The position numbers and the translations under genes were made by a program. From Spirodela intermedia (Eukaryota; Streptophyta; Magnoliopsida; Alismatales; Araceae): DNA of 64,000 bases. Each line of letters opens with the position of its first letter. The first letter of the stretch is position 1. The stretch is from positions 4,395,501 through 4,459,500 of the forward strand of contig LR746268.1 of NCBI GenBank assembly GCA_902729315.2. Direction: 5' to 3'. Shown here in pieces: positions 1 through 11,893 of this stretch. The notes under the pieces are model-generated. The model worked only from the letters and a program-made list of their open reading frames with translations, was not told where the DNA came from and ran no database searches.

Positions 1-2142
1 GATGAACCTGCCCCGATCCATGAATGTCCGCCAGGCAAAGTCACCGGAAACGGAGAGAAAGGTGTGGAGACTTGAACGGCGAGGTACTCTGCTCTCCCCG
101 CCCCTGCTGAGGAATCTAACACGTCCCGAGGCGGAATTACGGACGTCGAGAGACGCGGAGTGTGGGAGAGCGTGGAATCGGTGCTCTGGGCCTCCCCTGA
201 CCAGGCCTGACGAAACACAATCCAAGAACCGCAGACAATAAAGTTCGATCGTCCTGTACCTGTCTCTTCTTCGTCTTCTTCCGACCTGTGGTAGGTGAAT
301 CGGCTCCAAATCTCTCTGAGTGATCGCTGTAAGCAGTGGGGGCCTTCGAGGCGCTCTGCACGCCGACTCCGAGATGCACTAGAACCGAGTCTTCGCCAGA
401 GATGTGCCTCTTTCTCGCCGGCCGCCGCGACGGCGATTTCGATCGAGCACGAACAGTTCGTCGTTCTGGTACGTTGACCAGCTGAAGAACGTCTCCACTC
501 CCAATCGTGTGTAACAATATAAGAACCTCTGCAGTGGACTAGGTTGGGCCTATTCCAAACAAAGTCAACTAAGTAGAGCCAAGGAGAGTTCAAATTGACC
601 CAATAAAACTCCGAATCGGCCCAATAAAGACGGTAGCCCATTCCACGTCACCACCGGCCCCACACCCGTTGTAGGACACAAAATTAAGATATCTTTCTCC
701 TCCAAGCTTTTATACAAATATGTACCATAAGTAGAAAGAGATACGGTCGTGGCCCAAAGCCCACTCTGTAGAACCAGAAGCCCAGAGCCCCATGAAAGTT
801 CAATACGCCCAATAGAGTCCAAATAGGTCCAATATGCAGGGCAGCCCAACCCACGTCACAGGCGGCCCCACATCCGTTGTCGGGATCAGGTGGCGACGCG
901 TCAGAGGACATAAAATTAAAATATATTTGTACGTTGGACGTTTATACAAATATTTATCATAAGTAGGAAAAAACTCATCGTGGCCCAAGTCACACTAACC
1001 CGCTAGTATTTACTGCACTCTTCGGAAACGGTGCGGTGGTGAGCGTCGGCTGGCACCTCCCACCGCCGGCGTGGTCCGCACGGCCGGACGGTGCCGCACG
1101 TACAGTGGTCCACGGCCGGCAGCGGCACCGCGCAGCTGAGTGAGGTCCACACGTCCATGGAACAAGAATTTTGCTTTTGGCCCTCTAAGAAAATCTCACT
1201 CTTGAGATTAAGCCCCCTACCCTGCCTCTCTCTCTCTCTCTAGGGGGAGAAAGAAAGTAACGGCTTTGACTCGGCAAAACCGAGCACACCTTCGAGGGGC
1301 TGGCGGGGCTTTACACACACGGACATGGCGATAAAGGGGAGCACAAGGAGCGAGAATTTTTTTCAGTAAATGCGCGATCTTTTGCCCAAAGTCGCCTGTC
1401 CGAACTCGCAGAACCAGGCGGCATTAAGGCGGGGAGCTCCCCGCCCCCCCCGCACCTTTTGAAGAAGGTCACGGCTTTCCTCCCCGGCTATGTGAGCTGG
1501 ATTGGACATGCCCACAAGGAGAAAAAAAGTCCCCTGAAGGGATGAGAGGGATAGAGAGGGAGAGATGCAGGAATCTTCGTCGTGGCCGCTTTCTCATGTG
1601 GGTATAGCGAGGGGTCGTCGACTGTTTGCTAGGCTTTGAGCAGACCAAATGATGAGGAAGAAGAGAGCCCGAGGTAGAAAGAAAAGCTCGCCATATGAGA
1701 AATCAATGCCATCAATGGAGCTGCCCACCCCCGCTTGCGTGAGGAAGAAGGGATGGGGGGGGAAGGAGCCTTGCCAGGATCAAATTCTTCCCTCATTTAA
1801 TGGCGCGGTCTCCCTTCGCGTCCCTCGAATCTCTCCAAAGAAGAGAGCGTGAGAGATCACAAGATAGAAGAAATTGAGTAATCTGAGTAAACATATATTG
1901 ATTAATACAAGGGGGACGACAAGATCACAAGGGCAAGAAGGCATTCGATTTCCTTCCACGTTTAAGAAAAACCCAACACGTGAATTACACTATATCACTC
2001 GAGCTCACTAGAATCACAGAACCAGTGAACAAGTTAAACAGCAAGCTTGGTTCGTCATGGTCCATCGTCGCGTCCAGCTCACAAAACGAGGCCAAGAGGG
2101 CGGGCCGAAGCTACTTCTCCATGGCATGGCGGCAGCAGAGTT
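1..2142. other. Gene-free left flank
   Basis: I see no supportable gene here. Open frames are short, overlap on both strands and lack splice logic or family resemblance. The stretch holds the tandem duplication at about 586-985, a short CT run near 1210-1232, and purine-rich sequence. Its right end lies just beyond the stop codon of NOI-A and so probably contains that gene's 3' UTR. Confidence 0.5.
586..985. repeat. Imperfect tandem duplication, about 200-bp unit
   Basis: Two head-to-tail copies can be read, roughly 586-771 and 793-985. They share in the same order: a CCCAATA..CTCC segment, a CCCACGTCAC-like segment, GGCCCCACA(C/T)CCGTTGT, a GACA(C/T)AAAATTAA segment, TTTATACAAATAT, CATAAGTAG, and CGTGGCCCAA. 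The second copy carries an extra insert around 880-900. It could be part of an old LTR, but no terminal TG/CA pair, target duplication or primer-binding site was recognised. Confidence 0.65.
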
Positions 2143-3217
2143 TCAGACGATGCAGTTGAGCCCCAGGCACCTCGACAGGAAGTCACATACCACCGGCTTC
2201 TTCTGGTTAGAGATAGAGACAGACAGACAGGGAGAGCTTAGATCAGGAAGAGAATTGAGAAGCCTGGATCAAACAGAGCCCAATTGAAGCTACGATATTA
2301 ATGATATGGCCCATGCAAGGAGATGGCCGTCACTGCCGCGACTGTCACGGCACAGGAGATGTTCCTGCAACAGCGCATTGTGGAGAAAGAAGACACGACG
2401 CAGCGCTCGTTAAAGTGATAGAGAGGAAGAGAGACGAAGAGTGGGCAGCTACAACGACCAGAGAAGAAAAGAACGTAACAGAAAAAGACAAGAGGAAGAA
2501 GTTCTTCGGTCCTGTCGTTAGGTCCTCGCTTACTTACCCTTTGCTTCCGGTACAGAAGTTCGGGCGGGATCTTGTAGAGGTCCTCGTCGACGGCCTTGGC
2601 CGCCCTGTGCTGCCGAATGGATTCCTGGGCGGCGGCCAGTTCGCAGTCGAAGACCTTTGCCTGCCTCGTCCTCCGCGGCTGAGGCGGTGGTGAACCGTCC
2701 TCCCTCACCGCCTGCTTCAGCTGCCTCAGCTGCTTCTCCAAAGTGGTCCCTCTTCTCGCCTGAGAAAGACGAAGGAGCGGTCATCCATAGCTGCCGAATC
2801 GAAAAACGCCGGAGAGAAAACAGGAACAGACGACTTGGGTACCTTGCGAGGGTAGGCGCTAATGGCCGCCGGTGGCTGGAGTGGAGGAGGTGGCAAGCTG
2901 TAGAGGTCTTCGCCGGCGTCCTGGCCGTAGTAGTAGTAGTGCGGGAGCGGGGGAGGGTACAGATGAGCTCGGTCGAAGTATCCTCCGGCATAGCCGCATC
3001 CTCCGCGGAACATCCCCCCCTGAGAGGCCGACTCGAAATACTGAGTGATGGGGGAGTCATCGCAGTACTCCCAGTTGCCGAACGAGGGAATGTGCCGCCG
3101 GTGAATGGCGTCCTGCAAAAAAAATCGAAATGCAGGAGGATCAGCACCGTGGAGCTGTGGCGCCGCCGGGGGGAGGTGAGGAGGAAAGAGGTCGCTGGAA
3201 CTGACCTCCATGCTCAT
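2143..3217 (-). CDS. NOI/RIN4-like protein, copy A
   Basis: Four exons: 3206-3217, 2843-3112, 2538-2759, 2143-2202, joined in phase 0 to give 187 aa. The start is placed at MSME (3217); the ATG at 3211 is the alternative. The N-terminal exon 2 carries a NOI domain: IPSFGNWEY followed by PITQYFESA. In this family that is the region cut by the bacterial protease AvrRpt2 (consensus [LVI]PxFGxW), and here the consensus is intact. A Pro/Tyr-rich linker, a charged helix (LEKQLRQLKQAV), the motif AVDEDLYKIPPELLYRK and a Cys-rich tail CDFLSRCLGLNC follow. The 60-nt last exon is supported by identical length in all three copies. RIN4-type proteins act as plasma-membrane immune regulators; a role here is inferred from family only. 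All three copies have the same exon order, so they arose by tandem duplication. Confidence 0.85.
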
Positions 3218-3327
3218 CCAGTCTAAAATGAAAGGGAGGGAGGAGGAGCTGAGAGAGGACGGGAAAAGGAAGCTTAGAGGGAAGGGAGGAGGAGAAGAGC
3301 TCGAATGAAAGGGTGAGGAGTGGGGGG

Positions 3328-3335
3328 GTATAAAG
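3328..3335 (-). promoter_or_regulatory. TATA-like element of NOI-A
   Basis: CTTTATAC on the minus strand, about 110 nt before the start. NOI-B (CTTTAAAAAC at 9271-9280) and NOI-C (CTTTAAA at 13471-13477) have a related element at a similar distance, which supports a shared core promoter. Confidence 0.45.
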
Positions 3336-4756
3336 AGATGGTGCGGGGCGCAGATAGCGCGAGCTGGAGGATCCTGACAGCGAGAGGATCTGGACTTCGG
3401 ACAAGAGGAGAATGGCAACCATTAGGTGGGCTTTATCATGGGGCCCCAGCGCACACAGTCCCCTGTTTCCTTTATTGGACATCAACTTCTCGTGCCGATA
3501 GAAAGAAAGCCAATAGGCTCCTCTCTCTCTCTCTCCCCTCTTCTCTACGTCTTCCAGTCTATCGAGAGCTCCGTTACATCGCATGGACCACGGGAGCATC
3601 AACACTTGTCTCCAGGCTTGGAGACCACGAAAAGCGGTCCGAATATCCTCCAAATCGCAACAGACAGGATCGTCCGTAGCCAATGGGCAATCGCCGAGTA
3701 TCCCGGATGCCGTCCTCCTCAAGCCATTCAGCCTGCAATTTTTTGGACAGATATAAACACTTTATCACACTTTACTGTCATTTTTGGCAAACACTCCCAG
3801 CATCATGCAGTATAAACTTCCGAATTAGTATGTTTTTATTATATAAAAATAATTGACATGATTCAGATCAGATGGTCATAATTCTACAACCTATAGTTTT
3901 TTTTATGACGCAAAAAGTAAATTAAATATCCATTCTTTTTTTCTAATTATATAACACCCTCTAGTATTCTCATGCCTTCTCCCAATATTTCACAAAATTC
4001 CATAAATAGTGAACTAAATATGCAAGTATCGTAATAATAAATCTAAAATATTAGGATAAATCGAACCCATGATGCGAAGTAGGGTCTAATGTGCCATTTT
4101 TATAACTCTCAATAGTTTCATTTTTACCAACAAATATTCGGACATAATTCTTTTTTAATAAATGTGGCAAATTTAATGGAAAAGTACGGCATTACCGCAA
4201 GGGATCTTGTTTGGATCCGGTAAGAGTTCCTACGCAGAGAGTTGACCGTAGCTAGACCGAATGGCAGATTATTCAAAAGTTGGAACTTATAATAGTCGTA
4301 CATTTTTTAAAAAAGGCTAAGTATTTAATTAAAGAATTCCTAGAGAGAGAAACGTAATTAGATGAAAGACGTAGGTCGGCATGGGTCGGGTTGGCGCAGT
4401 ATTTATAACTATTTGCAGCAAGTCTTGTACTTTGACGGTGGGGAGGCTCGCATCCGCTGCGGCTTGAGTCGGACGAAACGAACGTTACGGCGGCGCGAGC
4501 CGTCCTACTGTCGCCGCCTCTGGTCAGGTCTCGAGATCCGCCACCCTATTCCCCATGCCCCCGGCACAACTTTCCACTGCGGCCTTTCCACCGCCGTGCC
4601 TTCCACGCTCCCTACGAACCCGTTTACTGACGAACATTGACGTTGGGCAACTCCCCCGTTAGGCCGACGAGGAAATCGCCGGCAAGTTTTAATGGAGTCG
4701 CCGTGCCCGGCGCCGGCGCCGGTGGCCGCCGGCGAGGGGCCGACAAGGCCCGTCCG

Positions 4757-5030
4757 TTGACACTATTTTTATCATTAGACGCATACGCAGGCGACTGTTC
4801 TGTTCTGCGGAGGTAGGAATCTCGGGAGAATCGTCGTGGTGGAGGGTTGGATCGGCGGTGGACGTAAATCCAGGGATGCGCTGACAGGCTCCGGCGGAGG
4901 AGAAGGAAGGGGCCCGCTTTTTAGCTGGAATTTGGGTGGGTAAGGAGAATGTGGCGTCCTGCCCCGTAGGCAGTAAGTGCTCCTCCACAGCGGCGCGTCT
5001 CTCAAACCCCGCACCTCCGCAATTAATGGC
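4757..5030. repeat. Cluster repeat R, copy 1
   Basis: Shared order with copy 3 (10184-10430): a GCAGGCGACTG-like end, GAGAATGTGGCGTC, GGCAGTAA(C/G)TGCTCCTCC, a segment ending TGTCTC/CGTCTC, and a terminal CGATTAATG/CAATTAATG. The left edge TTGACACTATTTTT matches GTTAGCACTATTTTA of copy 2. Strongly diverged. Confidence 0.55.
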
Positions 5031-5367
5031 GGCACAGCTGCTGCCGCAGCCACCGGATCCTTCGCGTCCCTCGTCACGTCGTCGCTTTGCCGTTATGCTA
5101 TAAACAGCACCTCTCTCTCTCTCTCGATCTCTATCTCTATCTTATCCATCTCTCAGTCTCTCTCTATCTCTGTCGACGAGACGGATTACTCCGCCGGCAA
5201 GGTGGTGGAAGGGGAAGGGAGAATGGGAATGAGGAGCGAACGATAGGAGTTGGGATCATCTGATAAGATGGCCAAACGCGTCGTTTCTGACAGGGCCGCT
5301 GAGGTCCCAGGTATGAGCGGCAGAAAAAATACCGGTCAACGTCTCCGTTCAGCAACAGCTGTGCCAA

Positions 5368-5372
<5 letters not shown>

Positions 5373-5414
<42 letters not shown>
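5373..5414. repeat. (CT)21 microsatellite
   Basis: Uninterrupted CT dinucleotide run, one of the longest in the window. Confidence 0.97.
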
Positions 5415-5419
<5 letters not shown>

Positions 5420-5459
5420 CTTATGAGTTCACCGTTGCACCCAGTTTGAGAGGGGTAAG

Positions 5460-5600
5460 AACAGTGGGGCTCAGCTGAGAACGCTCGGTGGCGACCGATG
5501 AACAGCAGTGTTCCTGGGATCTTCCATGAGCACGGTGGACTTTTGCTGTAAAAGCGAAGGGGAGACCGGGACAGATCGAATTAACTGAGCCAGGGGTTCT
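5460..5600. repeat. Cluster repeat Y, copy 1
   Basis: Shares GGCGACCGATGAACAGC and the later AGATCGAATTAAC segment, in order and at similar spacing, with 10610-10745. A weaker relative of the first element (GACCGACGAACAGATCG) lies near 14930. Confidence 0.55.
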
Positions 5601-5867
5601 CTCTCTCTCTCTCTCTCTGCGCCAAATTACGCCTCCACCTACACCCCATATCGACGAAAAGGAACTTCTGCAGGTTCGCCCATAGAGAGATCGCCGACAG
5701 AGAGAGAGATAGAGAGGGAGGAACGATTTGAAAGTCCACACTGCTGGCGTCGATTAAGAAAACAGAGCTATGCAGGGGTCAAAATTATCTCTGAGACGGT
5801 GAGCGAACGCCCCGAGGAAAATTTCTTGGCTTTGGAGGATGGCCAGTACCTGGCCGGCCCTCCCTTC

Positions 5868-5990
5868 CGAAGCTTCCTTTGACTCCGTGCCCGTTGGCCG
5901 GCGGTGGTTTGACCGCTCAGTCATCGCTGTTACATTGGCCGTACAGGCCGGCGGGATACGAGATATCTTCTCCGAAACTCTCTCGACGCC
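5868..5990. repeat. Cluster repeat Z, copy 1
   Basis: Shares GAAGCTTCC and GATACGA(G/A)ATATCTTCTCCGA plus the following CTCTCG with the block at about 15215-15345. Confidence 0.5.
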
Positions 5991-6833
5991 CTTCTTACCT
6001 CATCGCCCTCCGTAGAGTAAAGGCGGTAGCCCGTCGGCGGCCCCGAGATAGAATCGAATGTCGGGGGCGAACACGCGGCGGCGCCGCCGAATCCGTCGGC
6101 TGAGCTATGAATGATCTCCTCCATAAGCGACTTCCACCCTTGCCTGCACTGTCTTGCAGCAGAGAGCGGTGCCTTCTCCCATCGCGGACAAACGGCTGAC
6201 TACTTACTGTCAACCAAAGAAAGCTGTAATCCCACATTTTTATTTTAATAAAGCAGGTGATTGGACTCGTTTTGACTTAAAACCATGGAAAACTAATTTC
6301 CTGTACACGTACTAGTTCAGGATCAAACCAGAATAGAATGACAAATGAAGCGACGTCTCTCTTCGAGATGTACGAGGCGTTTAATGTCTCTCTCTCTCTC
6401 TCTCTCTCAGAGAGTTCTACTGTAGCTGCACTGGTAGCCAGCTTGCTTCTCGACTACGGAAACCGGAAGGAGGATTTTTTGCCTTTTTTTTTAAAACGAC
6501 CATTTATTTCACGGCACATGCGGTGGGCCCTGGTGCCGCCAGGCGGAGCATACATTTGACCGCGGCGGCCAACGCCGTCCGGTCTCGATAGCTCAGACAT
6601 CGAGTCCGCAGCATAGCCCACCACCCCCCCACCTCCCACTCTCCTCTCTCTGGATCATTCAAAGCCTCCACCTTACCGTCCGCCGCCGTGCATAGCACGA
6701 CGCCGGTGCCCACCGGCAAAGATTGGCTTATCGGGGGAGGACGAAACCGCCGCTAACGGGGTCGTTGTGAAATTTATAACGCAGTGGAGCTCTGCAACTC
6801 CGGCTTCCGCCGGTCATGGCCGCAACTTCGCCT

Positions 6834-6994
6834 GTTAGCACTATTTTACGTTTTGCCTGCACAGGCTGACGACTGCTCCGTTCAGTGGCCGGCGTCCTGC
6901 AGGGACAGACAGGCTCCGAGGGGAGAAAGAATGTAGCTTCCTCTACGGGTAGCAATTGTACCTTCCGCCGCTGCGTACTCCGCCGACGATTAAG
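6834..6994. repeat. Cluster repeat R, copy 2
   Basis: Diverged relative of copies 1 and 3: GTTAGCACTATTTTA, GACGACTGCTCCGTTC, a GGTAGCAATTGTACCTTCC segment in place of GGCAGTAACTGCTCCTCC, and a terminal CGACGATTAAGG. Confidence 0.45.
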
Positions 6995-8188
6995 GCCGCC
7001 AACGGCCGGCGCTACCGCAGCCTCACCTGACCCTTCATTCTTTCCTCTACGCCGAGACCCCTCCACCCCCCCACCCCCCCCGGCCACTCTCTCTCTTTCT
7101 CTTTCTCTCTCTAGAGCGCCGCTTCATGGGCAAATCTTGTACAGTGGGTGTTCTTGTTTACCGAACTGAACTTCTAGCAAGTACGGATAACGTATATTAT
7201 GACGCCATCAATGATTTGAAAACTCTTTCGTAGGCGGGTTAGACGGGTAAAGAGCGCCAGTCATACAAGCGATCAACTTCGTAGGGGTGTTCGTGAGAGT
7301 CAATCAGGTTCGCTTCAGTCCGGTGAGGTCTCCAGTCCCGCCGCCGGCGTTCCCCATGCAACCTCACCTCAACGTCCCCTCGCACCCCGGGCCGCGAATT
7401 ACGGAAAGCTGCCGCCTTTAAACCTGCCCTCCGCCGGCAGCACGGTGAAATCGAAACAACACCGCGGAAGAACGCCGGTGATCCGAGTGTTTCAAAGGCC
7501 GATCAGGCTACGACATTCCCAACGATCGCCGTTGTTCGGTAGAAACGATGCCATTTAACGGAGTTACTTCAGGTGACGGCCGCCACGGCCGAGAGAGAGT
7601 TCAGTCCTCCCGTTATGCAGTCTGTTCCCCCTCCCTCCATCCCTCTCTCTCTCTCTCTGTTTCTAGATTCAGAGAGGCATTTGACATAAGACTTCAGAAG
7701 GTCTACTGGCAGAACTGGAATACTTGGACAACAATTGGCCCAACACTCTGAGCGAGGCCCAGAAAAAACATTAATATCGGCCCACTATCAGACGGAAAGC
7801 ATATTCCAAGACCGCTGACATATAATACATCACATCCCCCCCCCCCCCATATTCCACGTTGACCAAAGTTTCTTAGTAGGTGCTCACTGTATTTGCCAAC
7901 TCTGTTGTTCCAAGCGAATCAAACATCAAGATTTCCACTGGCCATGTTTAAAACGCGAAGCATTAAATAGATAGGAAGAAAATAGGAAAATAGTTTATAT
8001 AGAGAGATTTATAGATTCTCTCCGTACGTCCAGTGTCGGTGGTAGCGATGCTGATCGATAGTGACGTCATCCGGGTGTCTGCAATGGAAATCATTAAATA
8101 TAAAAATACGGATTTTAACTGAATCGGCAGGCGTTGGTCGGTGAGGCCACGTTAAGTCAACCCGCCGCTTTCGGTGGGTCGGACGGCC

Positions 8189-9172
8189 TCACGGGACACA
8201 GTTCAGACCGAGGCAGCTTGACAGAAGCTTGCAACTGGTCGTCCTTTTCTGGGGAATGGAGAAGGAAGAAGGAGAGGGAGAAGTGAGAGCCAAATCAGGA
8301 AGAAACAAGAATCATAGCTAAGGCACTCCCTCTGAGAAAAAATCCCGAAAAAGTCATGCAGAGAGACACCAAGTCAACGAAGTAGACTAGAGGAGATAGA
8401 GAAAGAGAGAGAGAGTCAACGAGAAATAAAGTAGGAGATAGAGAGAGAGATGTGGGCAGTAAACGGAGCGAGATGGGAGGAAGAAGATGCGTTTACTGTT
8501 GTCTTGCAGACTTACGCTGGAAGGCTTACGGTGGAGGAGATCGGGGGGGATCTTGTAGAGGTCCTCGTCGACGGCCATGTGCACCCTGCGTCCCCGAGGG
8601 AGCTTCTGCGAGGTCACGTCTCCCTCACACACATGCGGCCGCCCTGCCTCTGCCTCCCCCTCCGCCTGTTCTTCCACCTCTCTCTGCTTCTTCTCCTGCG
8701 TCTTCCCTTTTCTCGCCTGAGATGTCGTGCATGTTGACTAACAGGTCGCCCAAAAAAAACAAGCAAACCGAGAAGGGAGAGAAACAGACGGCGGATCAGA
8801 GATGAACCTTCTTAGGGTAGGCGGCCATCATCGCCGCCGGTGGCGGCGCCGGAAGGCCGTACAGGTCGTCGGAGTCATTGCCGCAGTAGAAGTAGTGTGG
8901 GAACGGAGGAGGATAGATATGGCCTTCGACGGTGCAGCCCGTTACTCCGCTCGCCGCTGCCGGAGAAGCAGGATCGAGGTACCGACCGATGGAGAATTCC
9001 TCGGGGTATCCCCAAGAACCGAACGAGGAGACGTGATACCGCCGCTGCCGCCGCCGCACAGTATCCTGCAACGCCGCGAAGATGAAGATGAGCGCATCTG
9101 TAGAGGAGAGTAAGCGCAGCATCAGATGGAGATCCTGATGCTCACCGCCATAGCCGGGATCTGTGACTGCAT
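8189..9172 (-). CDS. NOI/RIN4-like protein, copy B
   Basis: Four exons: 9146-9172, 8808-9065, 8516-8716, 8189-8248, all phase 0, 181 aa from the ATG at 9172 (174 aa if the ATG at 9151 is used). Same plan as copies A and C. The NOI core reads VSSFGSWGY, followed by FSIGRYLDPA, so the proline of the AvrRpt2-type site is replaced by Ser and the second half is weakened. The linker keeps HIYPPPFPHYFYCG. Exon 3 has an acidic/Gln-rich helix and MAVDEDLYKIPPDLLHRK. The 60-nt last exon encodes KRTTSCKLLSSCLGLNCVP with the conserved three cysteines. The most diverged copy in the NOI segment, but every splice site and the frame are intact, so I treat it as a working gene. Confidence 0.8.
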
Positions 9173-10183
9173 ACTAAGAACGGAAGAAGGCGAGGTGCGT
9201 TCGCTATCCCCCCTCTCCCCGCCGAAAGTTACAGATGGTGTTAGGGCGGTTTACGCCGCCGACGGAGGCGGTTTTTAAAGCGTCGGTGGGTTACAAAAGT
9301 CTCAGAGACAAGAGAGAGACTCTCCCCCACTCCCCCTCTCTCTCACTCTGTCTCTGTTTTTCTCTCTCTCCCTCTCTATCTATCTGTATTTCTCGGCCAT
9401 GTTCATCACACGTGAGGTATCAGGGATGTCGACTGTGGGAGGCCATAAAAGCCTGGGGGCAGGAGAAAGCGTCCTATTTGACGTTCATATGAAACAGGAA
9501 TTGCCTGATGAGCTTAGCGAAAGTCTTGTGAAAGTCTACACCAGTTCGATGGTGTTGGGAGAAGGGGAACTAAACGAAGACTTTTCGATGGAATCCAGCG
9601 AAGTTGCTGACTTCCAGCCACTCGTTGGTAGGAGGCTACTAGGATTTTTAGGTTTCAGCTGTAGGGTTCTTCGTCTGGCTCAGGCGACCGAAGTGTTTGA
9701 CGAATTACCCGCCAGATTTTCTTCTCGGATGACGAGCGCTGAGGACAAAAAACCCGACAGCCGATAGTTTCTGGCAAATTTGGAAAAAAAATAGATCGTC
9801 GTGATTTCGAAGATCTTTAATCTCTGCACGTAATTGAACATAAAACTTGCCATTAAAAGTAATAAAATAATTTTCGGAGCCTCATTCCCGATCATCCCTT
9901 GGAGTGGGGTCCCGAAAGTCTGGGTGACTATCCGTAAAATCACACGAGAAAGATACCCTCTATGTCTGTACCAAATGATTGAGAAACTCGGTCGGCAACA
10001 CCAAGAAAAGAAGAACAAGAAGGAGAGTCCGGACGCATTTCAATGGGTGGGGAAATCGTAATGAGAAGATCATGATTTTGAGAATCAGATCATCTGCTCT
10101 TCTACAGTTAATTCGCCCACGGCGCGGCTGCCGTCGCCGATATCTCCGCCAAATCGTGAATATTTTCTAACGTTGCATTTTCT

Positions 10184-10430
10184 GCGCGTACAGGCGACTG
10201 GGGGTCTCGGGAGCACCAACTAGCCGGGGACCTGCATCGGTCGTGGAGGAAAAATCCGAGTCGGAGATGGCAGGCCCTTCTTGGCCGGTCGGCGATGGCC
10301 AGTTACTACGGAGAATGTGGCGTCGTCCTCCTCCTCGGCGGGCAGTAACTGCTCCTCCTGCCGCTGCACCGGCTGCAGTGGCGTGTCTCCCAAGCCCTCC
10401 TTCTTCGTCCTCCGCAGGAGGCGATTAATG
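10184..10430. repeat. Cluster repeat R, copy 3
   Basis: Best-preserved member: GTACAGGCGACTG, GAGAATGTGGCGTC, GGCAGTAACTGCTCCTCC, GGCTGCAGTGGCGTGTCTCC and a terminal GGCGATTAATGAC. The middle segment recurs in copies 4 and 5 as TCTGCAGTGGCG. Confidence 0.55.
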
Positions 10431-10609
10431 ACTGCCTGCCAGCCGCTGCTGCCTTCGCCACCGCTGCTCCGATCTGACAGCGCAACCCTTAGTCGTCCCA
10501 CCCCTTCTCACGGCGGCGACTGGAATTATAGGTGTGAAAGAAAGAAGAGCGAACCGCCGGTCAAACCCTCCGTCCGGTAGTATCTCTCCTCCCTGCTCCG
10601 ACTGTTGCA

Positions 10610-10745
10610 CTCGCTGGGCGGGGGAGAGCAGTGGAGCTCCAGCAGGGCGCGCTCGGCGGCGACCGATGAACAGCGGCAGTGCAGGGAAGGGATTTCCCAC
10701 GAGAAGGGCAGATCGAATTAACCCGCAGGGGGCTGCCTTCTCCGG
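10610..10745. repeat. Cluster repeat Y, copy 2
   Basis: Carries GGCGACCGATGAACAGC and AGATCGAATTAACCCGC as in copy 1 at 5460-5600. Confidence 0.55.
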
Positions 10746-11194
10746 CGCCGGATCATAGCCTCCAGCCTTGATCCAATGCGCGAGCCAGAATAAATTATAC
10801 CTCCTGCCATGGCGGGATCCGTTGGTCCACGCCTGGTTGGTGCCGTCAAAACCATTGATGACCCCGTTCCGACTACGCAGGCCTCTGCAAGGAAGATCTA
10901 CCGGATTTGGCACACTGCGGGGCACCTCACCGCCCACTCCCCACCGACGAGCGGTCCTCGCTGGAGGAGTATTCATGGCGGGAGGCTCTGTTCACACGTG
11001 TCTTCGAGAGCCAACGTCATAGCTTCGTTCCCCGGGCATGAACAAAGAAAGGAGTCATAGATAGCCAATTCGATATAATCTAATTACCTATTTGCAATAC
11101 GAATGAATTAAGATAATATATTACCATGATGATACCCAATTTTTACCTACCTTTGTAGGCTCAACAGATGAAATTTCCGTCTGGTAATGCGTAG

Positions 11195-11197
<3 letters not shown>

Positions 11198-11229
<32 letters not shown>
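11198..11229. repeat. (GA)16 microsatellite
   Basis: Uninterrupted GA dinucleotide run in the NOI-B/NOI-C spacer. Confidence 0.97.
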
Positions 11230-11232
<3 letters not shown>

Positions 11233-11729
11233 ACCAGTAGCCAATATGAGGCCTTCCCCGAGAGGATAGGAAGAACACGACGACGGCGGCGAATAAAATC
11301 CGAATGCCGGCAGATTCCATGTTATCTTTTAAGGACGAGACGGATACCGAGCCGTCTCGAGACTGCGTAGGGCGGCGACTTGACGATAGTTTTCAATATT
11401 TTCTTTCTTTTCCGTCAGTCCCGCCGGCGGCTGCTCCTCGAGTCACGCCGATGGATTCCCCACGGCACATCGCGTCAACCTCGCTCTCCACACCGTAAAA
11501 AATGGAAGGCCGTCGCAAGGCGGATGGATCGTCGGAAGCTTGGACTGTAGGACGAACAGCGAAGGGAGGCAAGTCATTGAGAACCAGAAAGAGGAAGATA
11601 ATTGATTCCCTCTTCGGTGACGACGACTGGCGAGTTTTTACGATGATGCTTTTCTTGGGTGGCCGCCGGCCACCGCTGCCACGCCCGACAGATCCGCCGG
11701 TTCCTGTTATTTTTTTCTATATCTGGAAA

Positions 11730-11893
11730 CTGTTCTGCACTGTTGCACCGGCAGGAGTCCTACATGGCGGACCGAGAGTTTGCATGGGCGGGCAGAGGTG
11801 GAAGCATTCTCCGTGTGAGTACAGTATGGGTTCCTCCTGCCGCTGAGAGCTCTGCAGTGGCGCCTCTCAAAGCTTTCTTCCTCATTCATTCAT
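11730..11893. repeat. Cluster repeat R, copy 4
   Basis: Contains TTCCTCCTGCCGCTGAGAG, CTCTGCAGTGGCGCCTCTC and a trailing TTCTTCCTCATTC, matching the centre of copies 3 and 5. The distal CGATTAATG end is not clear. Confidence 0.45.

Larger units (their letters stand above)
3420..8188. other. Spacer between NOI-A and NOI-B
   Basis: No gene is supportable in this 4.8 kb. About 3770-4350 is AT-rich and featureless to me. From about 4440 on it is GC-rich, with CT tracts and diverged blocks shared with the other spacers of the cluster (listed separately). Long minus-strand open frames here are Pro/Arg-rich, shift frame between related copies and have no splice or family support. A run of 14 C residues lies near 7836-7849. 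Confidence 0.5.

Noticed and set aside
137-990. Minus-strand open frames suggesting a retrotransposon LTR or gag fragment
   Set aside because: Terminal TG/CA dinucleotides, a primer-binding site, a polypurine tract and target duplications were not found; frames overlap in three registers over a tandem repeat.
9399-9767. 122-codon open frame upstream of NOI-B on the plus strand
   Set aside because: Composition is protein-like, but it starts inside a CT-rich region next to the NOI-B promoter, has no splice or promoter context, matches no family I know, and is not repeated in the other spacers.
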